This document shows positions 1 through 10,100 of a stretch of 64,000 bases of DNA, in pieces. The DNA lies in contig CAJNOI010000029.1 of assembly GCA_905250115.1 (NCBI GenBank), forward strand, positions 496,001 through 560,000, read 5' to 3'. A program made the translations under genes and the position numbers. This DNA is from Adineta steineri (taxonomy: Eukaryota > Rotifera > Eurotatoria > Adinetida > Adinetidae). The notes under the pieces are model-generated. The model was not told the origin of the DNA and did not search any database. It worked only from the letters and a program-made list of their open reading frames with translations. The stretch's first letter is position 1; the number at the start of each line of letters is the position of its first letter.

Positions 1-1
1 C

Positions 2-2689
2 ATTCATACAAACATCGATAGCTTATACCAAGCATTACAATTAGGTATCAAACAATACCATCAAGACTCCATATCCATGAGTTTTGTCACGGTCAATGAT
101 ATGACTCTAACTGATAATTTCAATCAGTTGGAGCCAACTTTTATGTACACCCAGCTATTCACAGAAATTCTTCTTGATATGCAACATAATAAACAAGCTA
201 TCAAAGACTTTATTACTTACTGTCGAAATCATGACTGCTTGTCACCAGCATATATTGACCGTTTTGAGAAAGAATACAATTCTCGACCAGCTATTTGGTG
301 GTATACTTTCCCATCCAATATCTATTCTATGCTCAATTATGGTCTTCGAACATTGGAAGCCGATATAATTATTACTATGGGATTTTTCCTACGTCGTCTA
401 CATCAAGAAATTCAGCAATTATACGAACAACAGGTTAATAGCTACGATAAAAAGCCTTTTTTAGTCTATCGAGGACAAAGTCTTACGGAATCAGACTTTG
501 AAAAACTTCAAAAAACAATAGGTGGACTTATGTCATTTAACAATTTCTTGTCTACCAGTAAAGATAAAGAAGTGTCACTCCAATATGCTGAATGTGCTTC
601 GACAACACCGAATACGGTGGGCATTCTCTTTATAATGTCCATTGATCCTTGTATTAAATCAACACCATTTGCCTCCATAAAAGAGATGAGTTATTTTAAT
701 GAAGAAGATGAAATTCTCTTCTCAATGCACACCGTCTTTCGAGTGGTTGCAATTAGACAAAAGGACAATGACAATCAACTTTATGAAGTTGAATTACAAT
801 TGACGTCAGATGATGATCAACAGCTACATTTACTTACTGATCGAATACGAAAAGAAGTTCACGGTACTGGATGGCAGAAATTGGGTGACTTATTGCATAA
901 AATTGGTCAATTTCAGAAAGCTCAAGAACTGTATAACGCACTACTCGAGCAGACATCTGATGAGGGTGAAAAAGCGCTTTATTATAATCAGCTTGGATTT
1001 GTTCACTCAGACCTAGGTGATTACGGAAAGGCTATTTGGTATTTCGAACAAAGACTTGAAATTGGACAAAAAACTCTTCCTTCAAATCATCCTCTACTGG
1101 CTAGCTCATACGGCAACATTGGTTCAGTGTATGGCACCATGGGAGAGTACTCGAAAGCACTTTCATATTACGAGAAAACCCTTAAAATTCAACAAAAAAC
1201 TCGTTCCTCAAATCATCCTTCACTGGCAACTTTATACAACAACATTGGTTTGGTGTATAAAAACATGGGACAGTACTCGAAAGCACTTTCATATTACGCA
1301 AAAGCACTAGAAATTCAACAAAAAACTCTTCCTTCAAATCATCCTTCACTGGCTACTGCATACAACAACATCGCTAGTGTACATGACAAGCGGGGAAAAT
1401 ACTCGAAAGCATTGCCGTTTTACAAAAAGGCACTTGATATTCAACAAAAAAGTCTCCCTTCAAATCATCCTGATTTGGGTATTTTACACAATAACATAGG
1501 GATGGTCTGTAGTAATATGGGAGAATATTCGAAAGCACTTTCATCTCACGAAAAAGCACTAGCTACTTACAAAAAAACTCTTTCTTCAAATCATCCTCTA
1601 TTGGCTAACTCATACAACAACATCAGTTTGGTGTATCACAACATGGGAGAGTATTCGAAAGCACTTTCTTATTACGAGAAAGCACTTGAAATTCAACTAA
1701 AAACTCTTCCTCTAAATCATCCTTCATTGGCAACCTTATACAACAACATTGGTTTCGCGTATAACAACATCGGAGAGTATTCGAAAGCACTTACATATTT
1801 TGAAAAAGCACTAGAAATTCGACAAAAAACTCTTCCTTCAAATCATCCTGATTTTGCTAAATCATACAACAGCATTGGTTTGATATACCACAGCATGAAA
1901 GAGTACTCGAGAGCACTTTCATATTATGAAAAAGCACTTGAAATTCAACAAAAAACTGTTTCTTCAAATTATCCTTCATTGGCTACTTCATACGACAGCA
2001 TCGGTAGGCTGTATGATGATATGGGACAGTACTCAAAAGCACTTTCATTTCACGAGAAAGCACTAAAAATTCGACAAAAAACTTTTCCTTCGGATCATCC
2101 TGATTTGTCTAAATCATACAACAACATCGGTGTATTGTATAACAACATGGGAGAGTACTCGAAAGCACTTTCATTTCACGAAAAAGCACTAGCCACTTAC
2201 CAAAAAACTTTTCTTTCAAATCATCCTGATTTGGCTACTTCATACAACAACATCGGTTTAGTGTATAACAACATGCGGGAGTACTCGAAAGCACTTTCTT
2301 ATTACGAGAAAGCACTTGAAATTCAACTAAAAACTCTTCCTCCAAATTGTCCTTTATTGGCAACCTTATACAACAACATTGGTTTCGCGTATAACGACAT
2401 CGGAGAGTATTCAAAAGCACTTTCATATTATGAGAAAGCACTGGACGTTCAACAAAAAACTCTTCCTTCAAATCATCCTGATTTGGCTGCTTCGTACAAC
2501 AACATCGGTTTCGTGTATGACAACATAGGAGACTATTCAAAAGCACTCTCACATTTAGAATGTGCTCTGAACATATGTCAGCGTGCATTTCCTGAAACTC
2601 ATCGTCAGATTAAAGATGTGGAAAAGGGTATTGAAATTGTAAAAGAGAAATTACTCTTTAAAAAGAAACGGTGCCATAGTGCACCATAA
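2..2689 (+). CDS. ADP-ribosyltransferase / TPR protein, 5' partial
   Basis: The frame is open from base 2, so the ATG at 77 is internal and the true start lies off the window. Numbering from that Met: an arginine-specific mono-ADP-ribosyltransferase fold spans about residues 80-245, with R-S-E signature R132 (YRGQ), S159-T-S161 and E210-D-E212, all intact. A tetratricopeptide array of the kinesin-light-chain type follows (about residues 268-850): one partial unit and 13 units of 42 residues, each built on YSKALSYYEKALEIQ-like and NHPxLAxxYNNIG-like halves. Mono-ARTs transfer ADP-ribose from NAD+ to a target side chain; the TPRs presumably bind the partner. ART-TPR proteins are abundant in bdelloid rotifers. 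The 126-bp DNA units are very similar to each other. The last six residues overlap a possible inverted-repeat element at 2670-2869. Family call is firm; substrate unknown. Confidence 0.88.
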   Translation: MHTNIDSLYQALQLGIKQYHQDSISMSFVTVNDMTLTDNFNQLEPTFMYTQLFTEILLDMQHNKQAIKDFITYCRNHDCLSPAYIDRFEKEYNSRPAIWWYTFPSNIYSMLNYGLRTLEADIIITMGFFLRRLHQEIQQLYEQQVNSYDKKPFLVYRGQSLTESDFEKLQKTIGGLMSFNNFLSTSKDKEVSLQYAECASTTPNTVGILFIMSIDPCIKSTPFASIKEMSYFNEEDEILFSMHTVFRVVAIRQKDNDNQLYEVELQLTSDDDQQLHLLTDRIRKEVHGTGWQKLGDLLHKIGQFQKAQELYNALLEQTSDEGEKALYYNQLGFVHSDLGDYGKAIWYFEQRLEIGQKTLPSNHPLLASSYGNIGSVYGTMGEYSKALSYYEKTLKIQQKTRSSNHPSLATLYNNIGLVYKNMGQYSKALSYYAKALEIQQKTLPSNHPSLATAYNNIASVHDKRGKYSKALPFYKKALDIQQKSLPSNHPDLGILHNNIGMVCSNMGEYSKALSSHEKALATYKKTLSSNHPLLANSYNNISLVYHNMGEYSKALSYYEKALEIQLKTLPLNHPSLATLYNNIGFAYNNIGEYSKALTYFEKALEIRQKTLPSNHPDFAKSYNSIGLIYHSMKEYSRALSYYEKALEIQQKTVSSNYPSLATSYDSIGRLYDDMGQYSKALSFHEKALKIRQKTFPSDHPDLSKSYNNIGVLYNNMGEYSKALSFHEKALATYQKTFLSNHPDLATSYNNIGLVYNNMREYSKALSYYEKALEIQLKTLPPNCPLLATLYNNIGFAYNDIGEYSKALSYYEKALDVQQKTLPSNHPDLAASYNNIGFVYDNIGDYSKALSHLECALNICQRAFPETHRQIKDVEKGIEIVKEKLLFKKKRCHSAP
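900..2590 (+). repeat. 126-bp coding tandem repeat (TPR units)
   Basis: Thirteen in-frame 126-bp units encode the 42-residue TPR repeats of the ART-TPR gene. Several pairs are nearly identical in DNA (for example the units ending near 1760 and 2370), which suggests recent homogenisation or copy-number change. Confidence 0.85.
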
Positions 2690-2869
2690 GAGGTTTTAGC
2701 GAAGAACTAGAACCTTTTATGGTTCTAGATTTGAGTACCATTTTCAGAACCTTTTTTTAGGTTCTAGAAAAAGGTTCTAAAATGTTTTTTGATTCCGTAT
2801 ATCTGGTTAAAACCCTTTCAAGTTATAGATTTTGTTACTGGAACCGAAAAAAAGGTTCACTATGCCACC
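2670..2869. repeat. small inverted-repeat-bounded element (MITE-like)
   Basis: GGTGCCATAGTG at 2670-2681 is repeated inverted with one mismatch as CACTATGCCACC at 2858-2869. The interior is full of GGTTCTAG/AGAACC motifs, including a perfect 8-bp hairpin (CTAGAACC ... GGTTCTAG, about 2707-2728). The left arm overlaps the last codons of the ART-TPR gene and supplies its stop. No target-site duplication was found. Confidence 0.4.
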
Positions 2870-4070
2870 CTTTTTTTTACAGAGTATAAAGAATATTTAC
2901 TAATTAAATAAACGAATATTTTGTTCACTTATTCTTAAATCAATTCTATTTCTTAATGTCTCACACGCGCGTACAGAGAACTGTAAATAATTAAAAAGTC
3001 ATGGAGAAAGCCGACTGATAAAGTAATACACATACACACGTATGTGTATAAATGACTTTCTCAGACATGTTTATAGTTTTAATCCTTTGCGAGTATTCTC
3101 TGTAATAAAAAAAAGAAGAAAAAAAAATATTATCTTAAATAGTGATTGTGGAATAAAACAATCTCAAAAGGAGGAAAAATCAGAAAAGATAAAAAAAAGA
3201 ATAACTTACATGGAATTGAGTTGTTATAGTGTTAAACGAGGCCTCGTCTGATGAAGGAAAAGTTACGAGAACTGCGATATATATATACCCGAATTTATTA
3301 AAGATATTCTATGAGAGTAAATGTAAATGTATAATAATATGTACTATAACTCATGATTCGAATATTATATGCTCTGCTTCCGAGCGGAAGATTGTGTAAT
3401 TAAATGAAAATAGATATATGATTGAACTTTCATCTTTTTATTCTTAACTTTCAATTGAAATTTTTATCGGATGACGGATGAAGGAAATTGACTTTTTACA
3501 AATGAATCGTTTTCGTTCGTCACCATAAAAAAACTTTGCTAAGAAGAGAAAAAGAGAATGTGGGCATGAGCGTGAATGGAGTATGGGCTTTGATCCCTGC
3601 TTGTCCCACTGCCACATCCCACCCTCAAGATTAAATTTCATTAATGTTCAAATTAATCTTTTTTCAAAGACAACATAATAAAATATCAAACAATTATTGA
3701 TCAGACATATTAATCACTTACAACTATATAAATTTTTTTCGTAGATTAATGAGTTTTTTTTTGAATTGACTATACATTATGCGTATGTTGACAGAAGCAT
3801 GTAAGAAATATATATACAATTCCTTGATTACTGAATTTAATATAATACTAAATCATTATGAGAATAATATTGCTTAGGTCAAGTTTATGTATAATAATTT
3901 CGATATCTAAATCTTATGAAAACTTCCGATTTCGAGGTAGTGGTATCAGCAAATTGAAATAAGAAAATTCAATGCAATAGCATTACATAACTTCAATGAT
4001 TTCTATAAATGAATACAAAAAGTTAAAATTCTAATATCTATTTTATTTCAAAACAAAACAACGACTGAAA
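2870..4070. other. intergenic, no gene seen
   Basis: AT-rich spacer between the convergent ART-TPR and AGE genes. Short frames here are low in complexity. It holds one diverged copy of the G-rich hairpin family (3557-3632). Nothing else is supported. Confidence 0.6.
3557..3632. repeat. G/C-rich hairpin element, diverged copy
   Basis: The G-rich left arm (TGTGGGCATGAGCGTG) pairs imperfectly with a C-rich right arm that ends in the family terminus CCACCCTCAAGA. The left CTTGAG end is lost. Confidence 0.5.
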
Positions 4071-5240
4071 TTATTCTTTATCAATAACATTCAGTACTTC
4101 ATAACATACACCCATTGTATGATAATCTGTTTTTCCTGCTGGTGATTTTTCATCGGAATATTTTTCATTTGTTGGAGTTAAAATTCTATACCAAGCTCCA
4201 TATTTATGATCAACAAAATGTTTCCAACTATAATCCCATATTTTATCATACCATTGCCAATATCTTTCATCATTTAATCTACCACCAAGTAAAGCAGCTG
4301 TTGCTAAACTTTCAGCTTGTACCCAAAAATATTTATCACCATCATATAAATTTCCTTCAAGATCATAACCATAAATTAATCCACCATTAATTTCATCCCA
4401 ACCATATTTCATTGCACGATCAAATAAACGAATAGCACGTTCAAGATGCCATGGTTGAGAATCATGTCGATCAAGAATAAGTAAAAGTTTAGCCCATTCA
4501 GCTTGATGACCTGTTTGTATACCCCATGGACGAAATATATTTGTTCGAACATCTTTATTATATTCTAAATCTGGTGTCCAATCAAGATGATAATGTTCTA
4601 ATATTTGATAATGTAATTCTTTTGAACTAGCAGTCATAACTTCCGCTAATGTTTTTGCACGTTCTAAATAAATTTTATCATTTGTAGCTTCATATGCAGC
4701 TAACATTGCTTCACATGCATGCATATTATCATTTTGTCCACGATAATCTTTTAATTTCCAATCACCTGTTGCTTCACTTCCATATAAACGTTTATCTTTT
4801 AACCAAAAATGTTTTTCCATTAAATCATATGTTTCACGTATCCATTCACGTGCTTGTTCAATTCCAACACGTAATGCACAAGCATAAGCTAATAGAACAA
4901 ATGCTAAACCATAACAATGATTTGCATCATCGTTTATTTTTCCATCATAAATGACCCATGCATAACCACCTGTTTCAGGATTACGATGAACATTTCGTAG
5001 ATAATCAAGACCATGATGTGTTCGTTCAAGATAATCACTTTTACCAAAATGAATATATGCCATAGCATAATTATATACAAAACGTGTTGATGATACTAAA
5101 TGTTTTGTATATGGATCATAGACAGTTCCATCATCTTTATAAAATTGATAAAAACCACCTTTAGGATCAACTGATTTTTCATAAAAATCTAATGTACGTT
5201 GAACATGTGAAAGTAGAAATGAACGACGTCGAAAATCCAT
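4071..5240 (-). CDS. AGE-superfamily aldose-ketose isomerase / epimerase
   Basis: A 389-residue, intronless protein of the N-acylglucosamine 2-epimerase superfamily, full length for the family (about 390-420). The (alpha/alpha)6-barrel motifs are clear: R53 (STRF), H174 in NDNMHACEA, H245 in TGHQAEW and H374 in TDYHTM. These correspond to the catalytic histidines of the bacterial YihS/mannose isomerase branch. It probably interconverts an aldose and a ketose (mannose/fructose type) in the cytosol; there is no signal peptide. The branch is inferred from the motifs; a GlcNAc 2-epimerase activity is the alternative. The start is the ATG at 5240, which gives the usual N-terminus. Lack of introns among multi-exon neighbours and the bacterial-type motifs suggest horizontal acquisition, although composition matches the host. 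Confidence 0.85.
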   Translation of the reverse strand: MDFRRRSFLLSHVQRTLDFYEKSVDPKGGFYQFYKDDGTVYDPYTKHLVSSTRFVYNYAMAYIHFGKSDYLERTHHGLDYLRNVHRNPETGGYAWVIYDGKINDDANHCYGLAFVLLAYACALRVGIEQAREWIRETYDLMEKHFWLKDKRLYGSEATGDWKLKDYRGQNDNMHACEAMLAAYEATNDKIYLERAKTLAEVMTASSKELHYQILEHYHLDWTPDLEYNKDVRTNIFRPWGIQTGHQAEWAKLLLILDRHDSQPWHLERAIRLFDRAMKYGWDEINGGLIYGYDLEGNLYDGDKYFWVQAESLATAALLGGRLNDERYWQWYDKIWDYSWKHFVDHKYGAWYRILTPTNEKYSDEKSPAGKTDYHTMGVCYEVLNVIDKE

Positions 5241-6059
5241 TTTTGCCGTATTAGTATCTAAAACGAAATGATATAATATATACTACGAAGAAATAAAGTA
5301 AACGAAGAATAGATAAAAACAAATATAGTAATGACACGTCATCATAGAAACGTTTTAATCTATACTTTGTCTATTATTATAGGTAGTTACCTATAACTGG
5401 ATTTAGTCAAAGACACCATAGCCGCAAAATAAAGTCAGAAACCTACCTTTCATTGACTTACAATAATACATTTACTTGTCGGCCTGTTCGCGTAAAACTG
5501 CTTTGTTTGTTTCGTAACGCATAAACGATTTAGTATCTATAGGACTGAATACATTTGTAATTCTAGACGACGAATTATGCTCTTTAAAATGGAGCGCTGC
5601 AACTTCTCATTCATTACAAACGATTTTAAGTTTTAGACGACAAAAAAACAATGTCTCTTGCTTATCTCTTATGAATGTGGCGTTTTTGTTTTTGATAATA
5701 AAAAGTGTAACTTATACTATACAGATATATTTCTGATAAGATACAACAACAAAAAAATGGGCATGATAACATTACAAACATTTTGTACGTTCTAAAGTAT
5801 ATATAAATATTTTTTAAATTTTATTTTCATGAAAAATATCTGTAAGATATTTATCCTTCTGTTCAACTTTTTTCATCGTATACTATCGTTCGTAGATCAA
5901 CAATATTCTCTTTACTCTAGAGGCAGAACGAAAGAAAGAAGGAAAGAAAATGTCTTCACGTTATATGAATACATAAGACAAAATAAAAACAACGTGTGTG
6001 CACTCTTCGACATTTTCTATTAAATATCTTCGTATTTATATTTTATTGAAATAATTTAC
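5241..6059. other. intergenic, divergent spacer
   Basis: About 0.8 kb between the divergent AGE and EF-hand genes, presumably holding both promoters. No repeat or conserved motif was recognised. Confidence 0.6.
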
Positions 6060-6656
6060 ATGGGAAATCTATTTCGAAAACCTAATGTAGTTTATAAAAC
6101 TTTAACTGAAGAACTTCTTATACATTGTCGTACTATAACTGGTTTTAGTGATGAAGAAATTAATGCTGAACATACAAAGTTTTTCTCTGTAACTATTGAT
6201 GGTCGTTTAAGAAAATCTCAAATGGAAATATTATTAGGTGATTATTTACCAATGACAAAACGTAAAAATTCCAAATATTTAACTGATTGTGTTTTTTCGG
6301 CAATTGATACAAATAATGATGGTTATATTGATTTTCTTGAATATTTAATGAGTATAAAATTCTTTCAAACTGAATCACCAGTTGAAAAAGCTGATTTTGT
6401 ATTTCGTATTATCGATAAAAATGGTGATAATCATGTTACACAAAAAGAACTTGAACGTATACTTAAATGCTTACAAGGTTATCACCAATCATTAGCAAAT
6501 ATTAATATTACAGATCTTATTAATGATGGTCCTAAACCAGCAGCTAATGCAATTGTTGAAAAATTAGATGAAGATAAATCAGGTGTTATCAATGTATCAG
6601 AGTTTGTTGATGCTTGGCTTAAAGATGAAACTATTCGAGCTTTATTTACTTTCTAA
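6060..6656 (+). CDS. EF-hand calcium sensor, NCS-like
   Basis: A 198-residue, intronless calmodulin-superfamily protein with the layout of neuronal calcium sensors (recoverin/frequenin/NCS-1 length about 190). Three canonical calcium loops are visible: residues 83-94 (DTNNDGYIDFLE), 119-130 (DKNGDNHVTQKE) and 170-181 (DEDKSGVINVSE). The first EF-hand (about 40-55) is degenerate, as in NCS proteins. The N-terminus MGNLFRKP has Gly2, so N-myristoylation is possible, but the usual Ser/Thr at position 6 is missing. A calcineurin B or CIB-like protein is the main alternative. Presumed role is calcium-dependent membrane signalling. An AATAAA-like signal lies just after the stop. Confidence 0.8.
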   Translation: MGNLFRKPNVVYKTLTEELLIHCRTITGFSDEEINAEHTKFFSVTIDGRLRKSQMEILLGDYLPMTKRKNSKYLTDCVFSAIDTNNDGYIDFLEYLMSIKFFQTESPVEKADFVFRIIDKNGDNHVTQKELERILKCLQGYHQSLANINITDLINDGPKPAANAIVEKLDEDKSGVINVSEFVDAWLKDETIRALFTF

Positions 6657-7119
6657 TTTTGTTTACATAAAATAAATATTAATCTATCTAATAGAAACAT
6701 TCATATTTTTTTATTCATACAGAATCTTCTGCATATGACATGATATTAAAAATAAAATCATACATTAAGTATCTAATTTTATACTATTATGTAAATGTAG
6801 GATTTTTATTATTAAAAGGATTATGTTACTTTCTTATCTATTTAAAGATTCTAGCACATCAATGTAGAATAGTTCAGGATTTTTTTTCATCAGTAGGATC
6901 TTTTATTATATATAGATTCCATGTCCAACGCCCTCTGCAGAATTCTTTTTTATTTTTATTGATTTTCTTGTTTTACCAATCAAAAAAAGACAAAATGACA
7001 GGTTGTTTTTTATATATATATTCTTCCATTAGTAAAAAAAATCATTTATTTACTTGTTAAACAATATGTAAAAAGTATAATCAAATATTAAGTGTTTTTT
7101 GTTGTTGCAATAAATCAAA
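6657..7119. other. intergenic, no gene seen
   Basis: AT-rich spacer between two plus-strand genes. The open frame within it is low complexity and is not supported. Confidence 0.6.
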
Positions 7120-10100
7120 ATGCAATCATTACATTATAACAGTGGATCTATTAAATTAACTCGTGAACGAGCAACGATGGTTGCTCGTTGGGAATCGAAT
7201 GAAGTTGCAAGATGGATAGCGGGTAATTATATTACAATAGATAAAATATATACGATTTGTCTTGTTTATTAATTTAAGGTTTAGCTGGAATTCAATCAGA
7301 TATTAGTGAAATATTTCTTCAATATCATATAAATGGTATTACATTAGCGACGCTTCTTCGTCAAGATCTTATTCATATGGGTATTACAAAACTTGATCAA
7401 CAACTTATATTGATGCAATCAACTGATCAACTTCTTACTCTTGTAAATATTTATTTGAGCGAGAAAAAAACAAATTTTTCACATTTCATTATTTATAGGT
7501 CAATCGATTAAATAGCGAAACATTAGCTTTACTATTTATGCGTATACATTGTACAGCTACAGCATGTTATAATCTATTAAAAAGACATGATGAACCATTG
7601 AATGACAATAGTAACGTAATGAATTCACCTGAATTTTATACATCTATTAGCAATCTATCAAATGCAATTGTTGAAACTTGCCATTGGCTTGGAAGGTAAA
7701 CGAAACAAAACAATATTAAAATTATGAATTATTTATTTTTCTATTAGATTACCATTTATTGAAAATGCTGAATATATTGATTTACGACGTAAAATAATAA
7801 AAGCACTTGTTCAAATACGTGTTTTAATACGTAATTTACGTCTTGTTGATCAAATTAATATGCCAAAATCAAAATTGATTCTTGAAGTAAATTGAATAGT
7901 TTATAAAAAGATTTAAATAATTTTATTTTACTAGATAAATGAATTACGAACAACAGCTATTTCATTAGTTCGTCAAAATAAAGATTCATTATTTTCATCC
8001 GATTGTTATTTAATAAGAGTTAATTTACGACGTCCAATTAAAGATGATGTGGTATGAAATTTAGCAAAAATCAATTTTAAAAAAAATGTTTTTTTTCATT
8101 AATTAGAATATTGAATATACAACAATGCCTGATTTTACGCATTTTATATCAAGTATTGAAACCGAAGTAAGTAAATTTAATTTAATTATTAATATAATTA
8201 TTTGAATTTATTATCAGGCTATGAGTTATATGGGATCAGGTTTTAATGCAATTAATATTGGTGATGAAATTATTGAAATTAATAATCAAGTTGTGGTATG
8301 TTTTATTTATGAAAATTTTGTTTGATATTTTTCTCAAGTTTAAACTAAATACAAATTGTTCAGATATGAGTGGTTATTACAATTTCAAACTAGACATAGA
8401 GAAAGATCAGTAATAAGATGATTTATATTCACGACCCAACGGTCGATTTTGAGCGCATTTGTCCAAAACCTTTTGTCATCTATCTAAAATATCTTAATGT
8501 TCATAGATCGGTTGGGATCCAATGCATTTTAATGAATTAATTCGTTCATCATCTCGTGCAAATGAAATATGTTTATTAGTAAAAAAGATGCCAAGACATA
8601 ATGATGATGAAATATATACAAAACGTTTTGTTGATTTAACACCAAATCCTCGACGTACACGTGCACGTGGTAATTTAGAACGAATTAAACAAACGGAAGA
8701 TAATCGAACGAGATTATTAGAACAAGAAGGGTATGAAAAAATTATTGTTTTTTTGTCTAATGATTTTTTCTCAAATTACCATAGAATTCGAGAAGAAGAT
8801 CAGGTAGAATAATTCGTATATATGTTGTCTAAATAAGCGTCTCTTCTTTTACGAAATTTTATGTTGTATTCTTCGTTTTAATGATTTCATAGAGATAATC
8901 GTTGTTGTTTTTTTTTACATTATTTTTTATTTCGAATTTCTAGGGAGATTGATGTAGAAAGTGATGACGAAACTCTTTATCAAAGTAAACGTTCTTCCCA
9001 AATTAAACGTGATCAACATTCATCATTACCTGATCTAACTGAAACACTTACTGATACTAAAAATACAAAGAATATTAATCAAATATCTGACCATATTGTA
9101 CCTTCATCCTCAACATCATCTGTATCTACAATTGCAATGTTATCACCTATTTCTCCTATAAAATTAGATTCGAAACGAAAGAGTATAGATTTAGAAAAAA
9201 CAACAATAAATACATATATGTATGTTTTGTATAGGTAATAATCGAACACAATCAGCTGGTGGCATGCCTTCATCACCAAATGTAACACCGAAAAGTGCTA
9301 GAAAAATGGTAAAGAAAACTCTTTATGTAGAGATCGTATTGTATTAAATAAATAAATTTTCTTTTCAGGGTTTTGAATCATATTTTTCAACATTATTTCG
9401 TCCTCGTCATGATGCTAAATCGATTATACCAGATCTTGATGATCATAATACTAAAGATCAACCACAATTAGTAACTGTTAAACGTATTAATTCAACCTAT
9501 AAACAAAATCCTTCAAACAATTCTCTATCATCAATTCAAGATGAACATATTGCATCATCTCCACCACCATTACCATCACCTATTGATAAACGTGGTAGTC
9601 AAAGTAGTTTACAAATGCCTTCAACACTTGCACAAATTTCAAATATTTTCAAAGTACAAAAAAAACTATTTTATTAATTAATTAAATATTTTCTTCTTCT
9701 ATAGTCACCTGAACAAAGAAGTAAACGAACAAATGTCGATAGTGAAAAGAATATGACGTAAAATTTTGATTTCTAGAGAGAGTGAGAGAAATATCTTCAT
9801 CTATATTTAATAGATTTCGAAATGAATTAAAAATGGAAATTGGTTCAATTTTTGGGCATCATAACCATGGTATCGTTGCCAATAAACCACCAGTAAATCA
9901 TAGTGATAGTCGAAAGGTATTTGCTAATTTTTATTTTAATAATTATTTGATATCAATATTCATTAATTTTAGAGTTCTGTTACTACTGAACGACGTCGTC
10001 CAAAACGTAAACGTAAGTAATATAAATTACTGTTCGATATGATATCGAAAATATTTTTCTAGCAACTGTTGAGTGGTAAAGTAAGAATCAGAAGGTAACA

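Noticed and set aside
3042-3641. Two short frames between the ART-TPR and AGE genes
   Set aside because: Lys-rich or hairpin-derived translations without start context, domains or splice partners.
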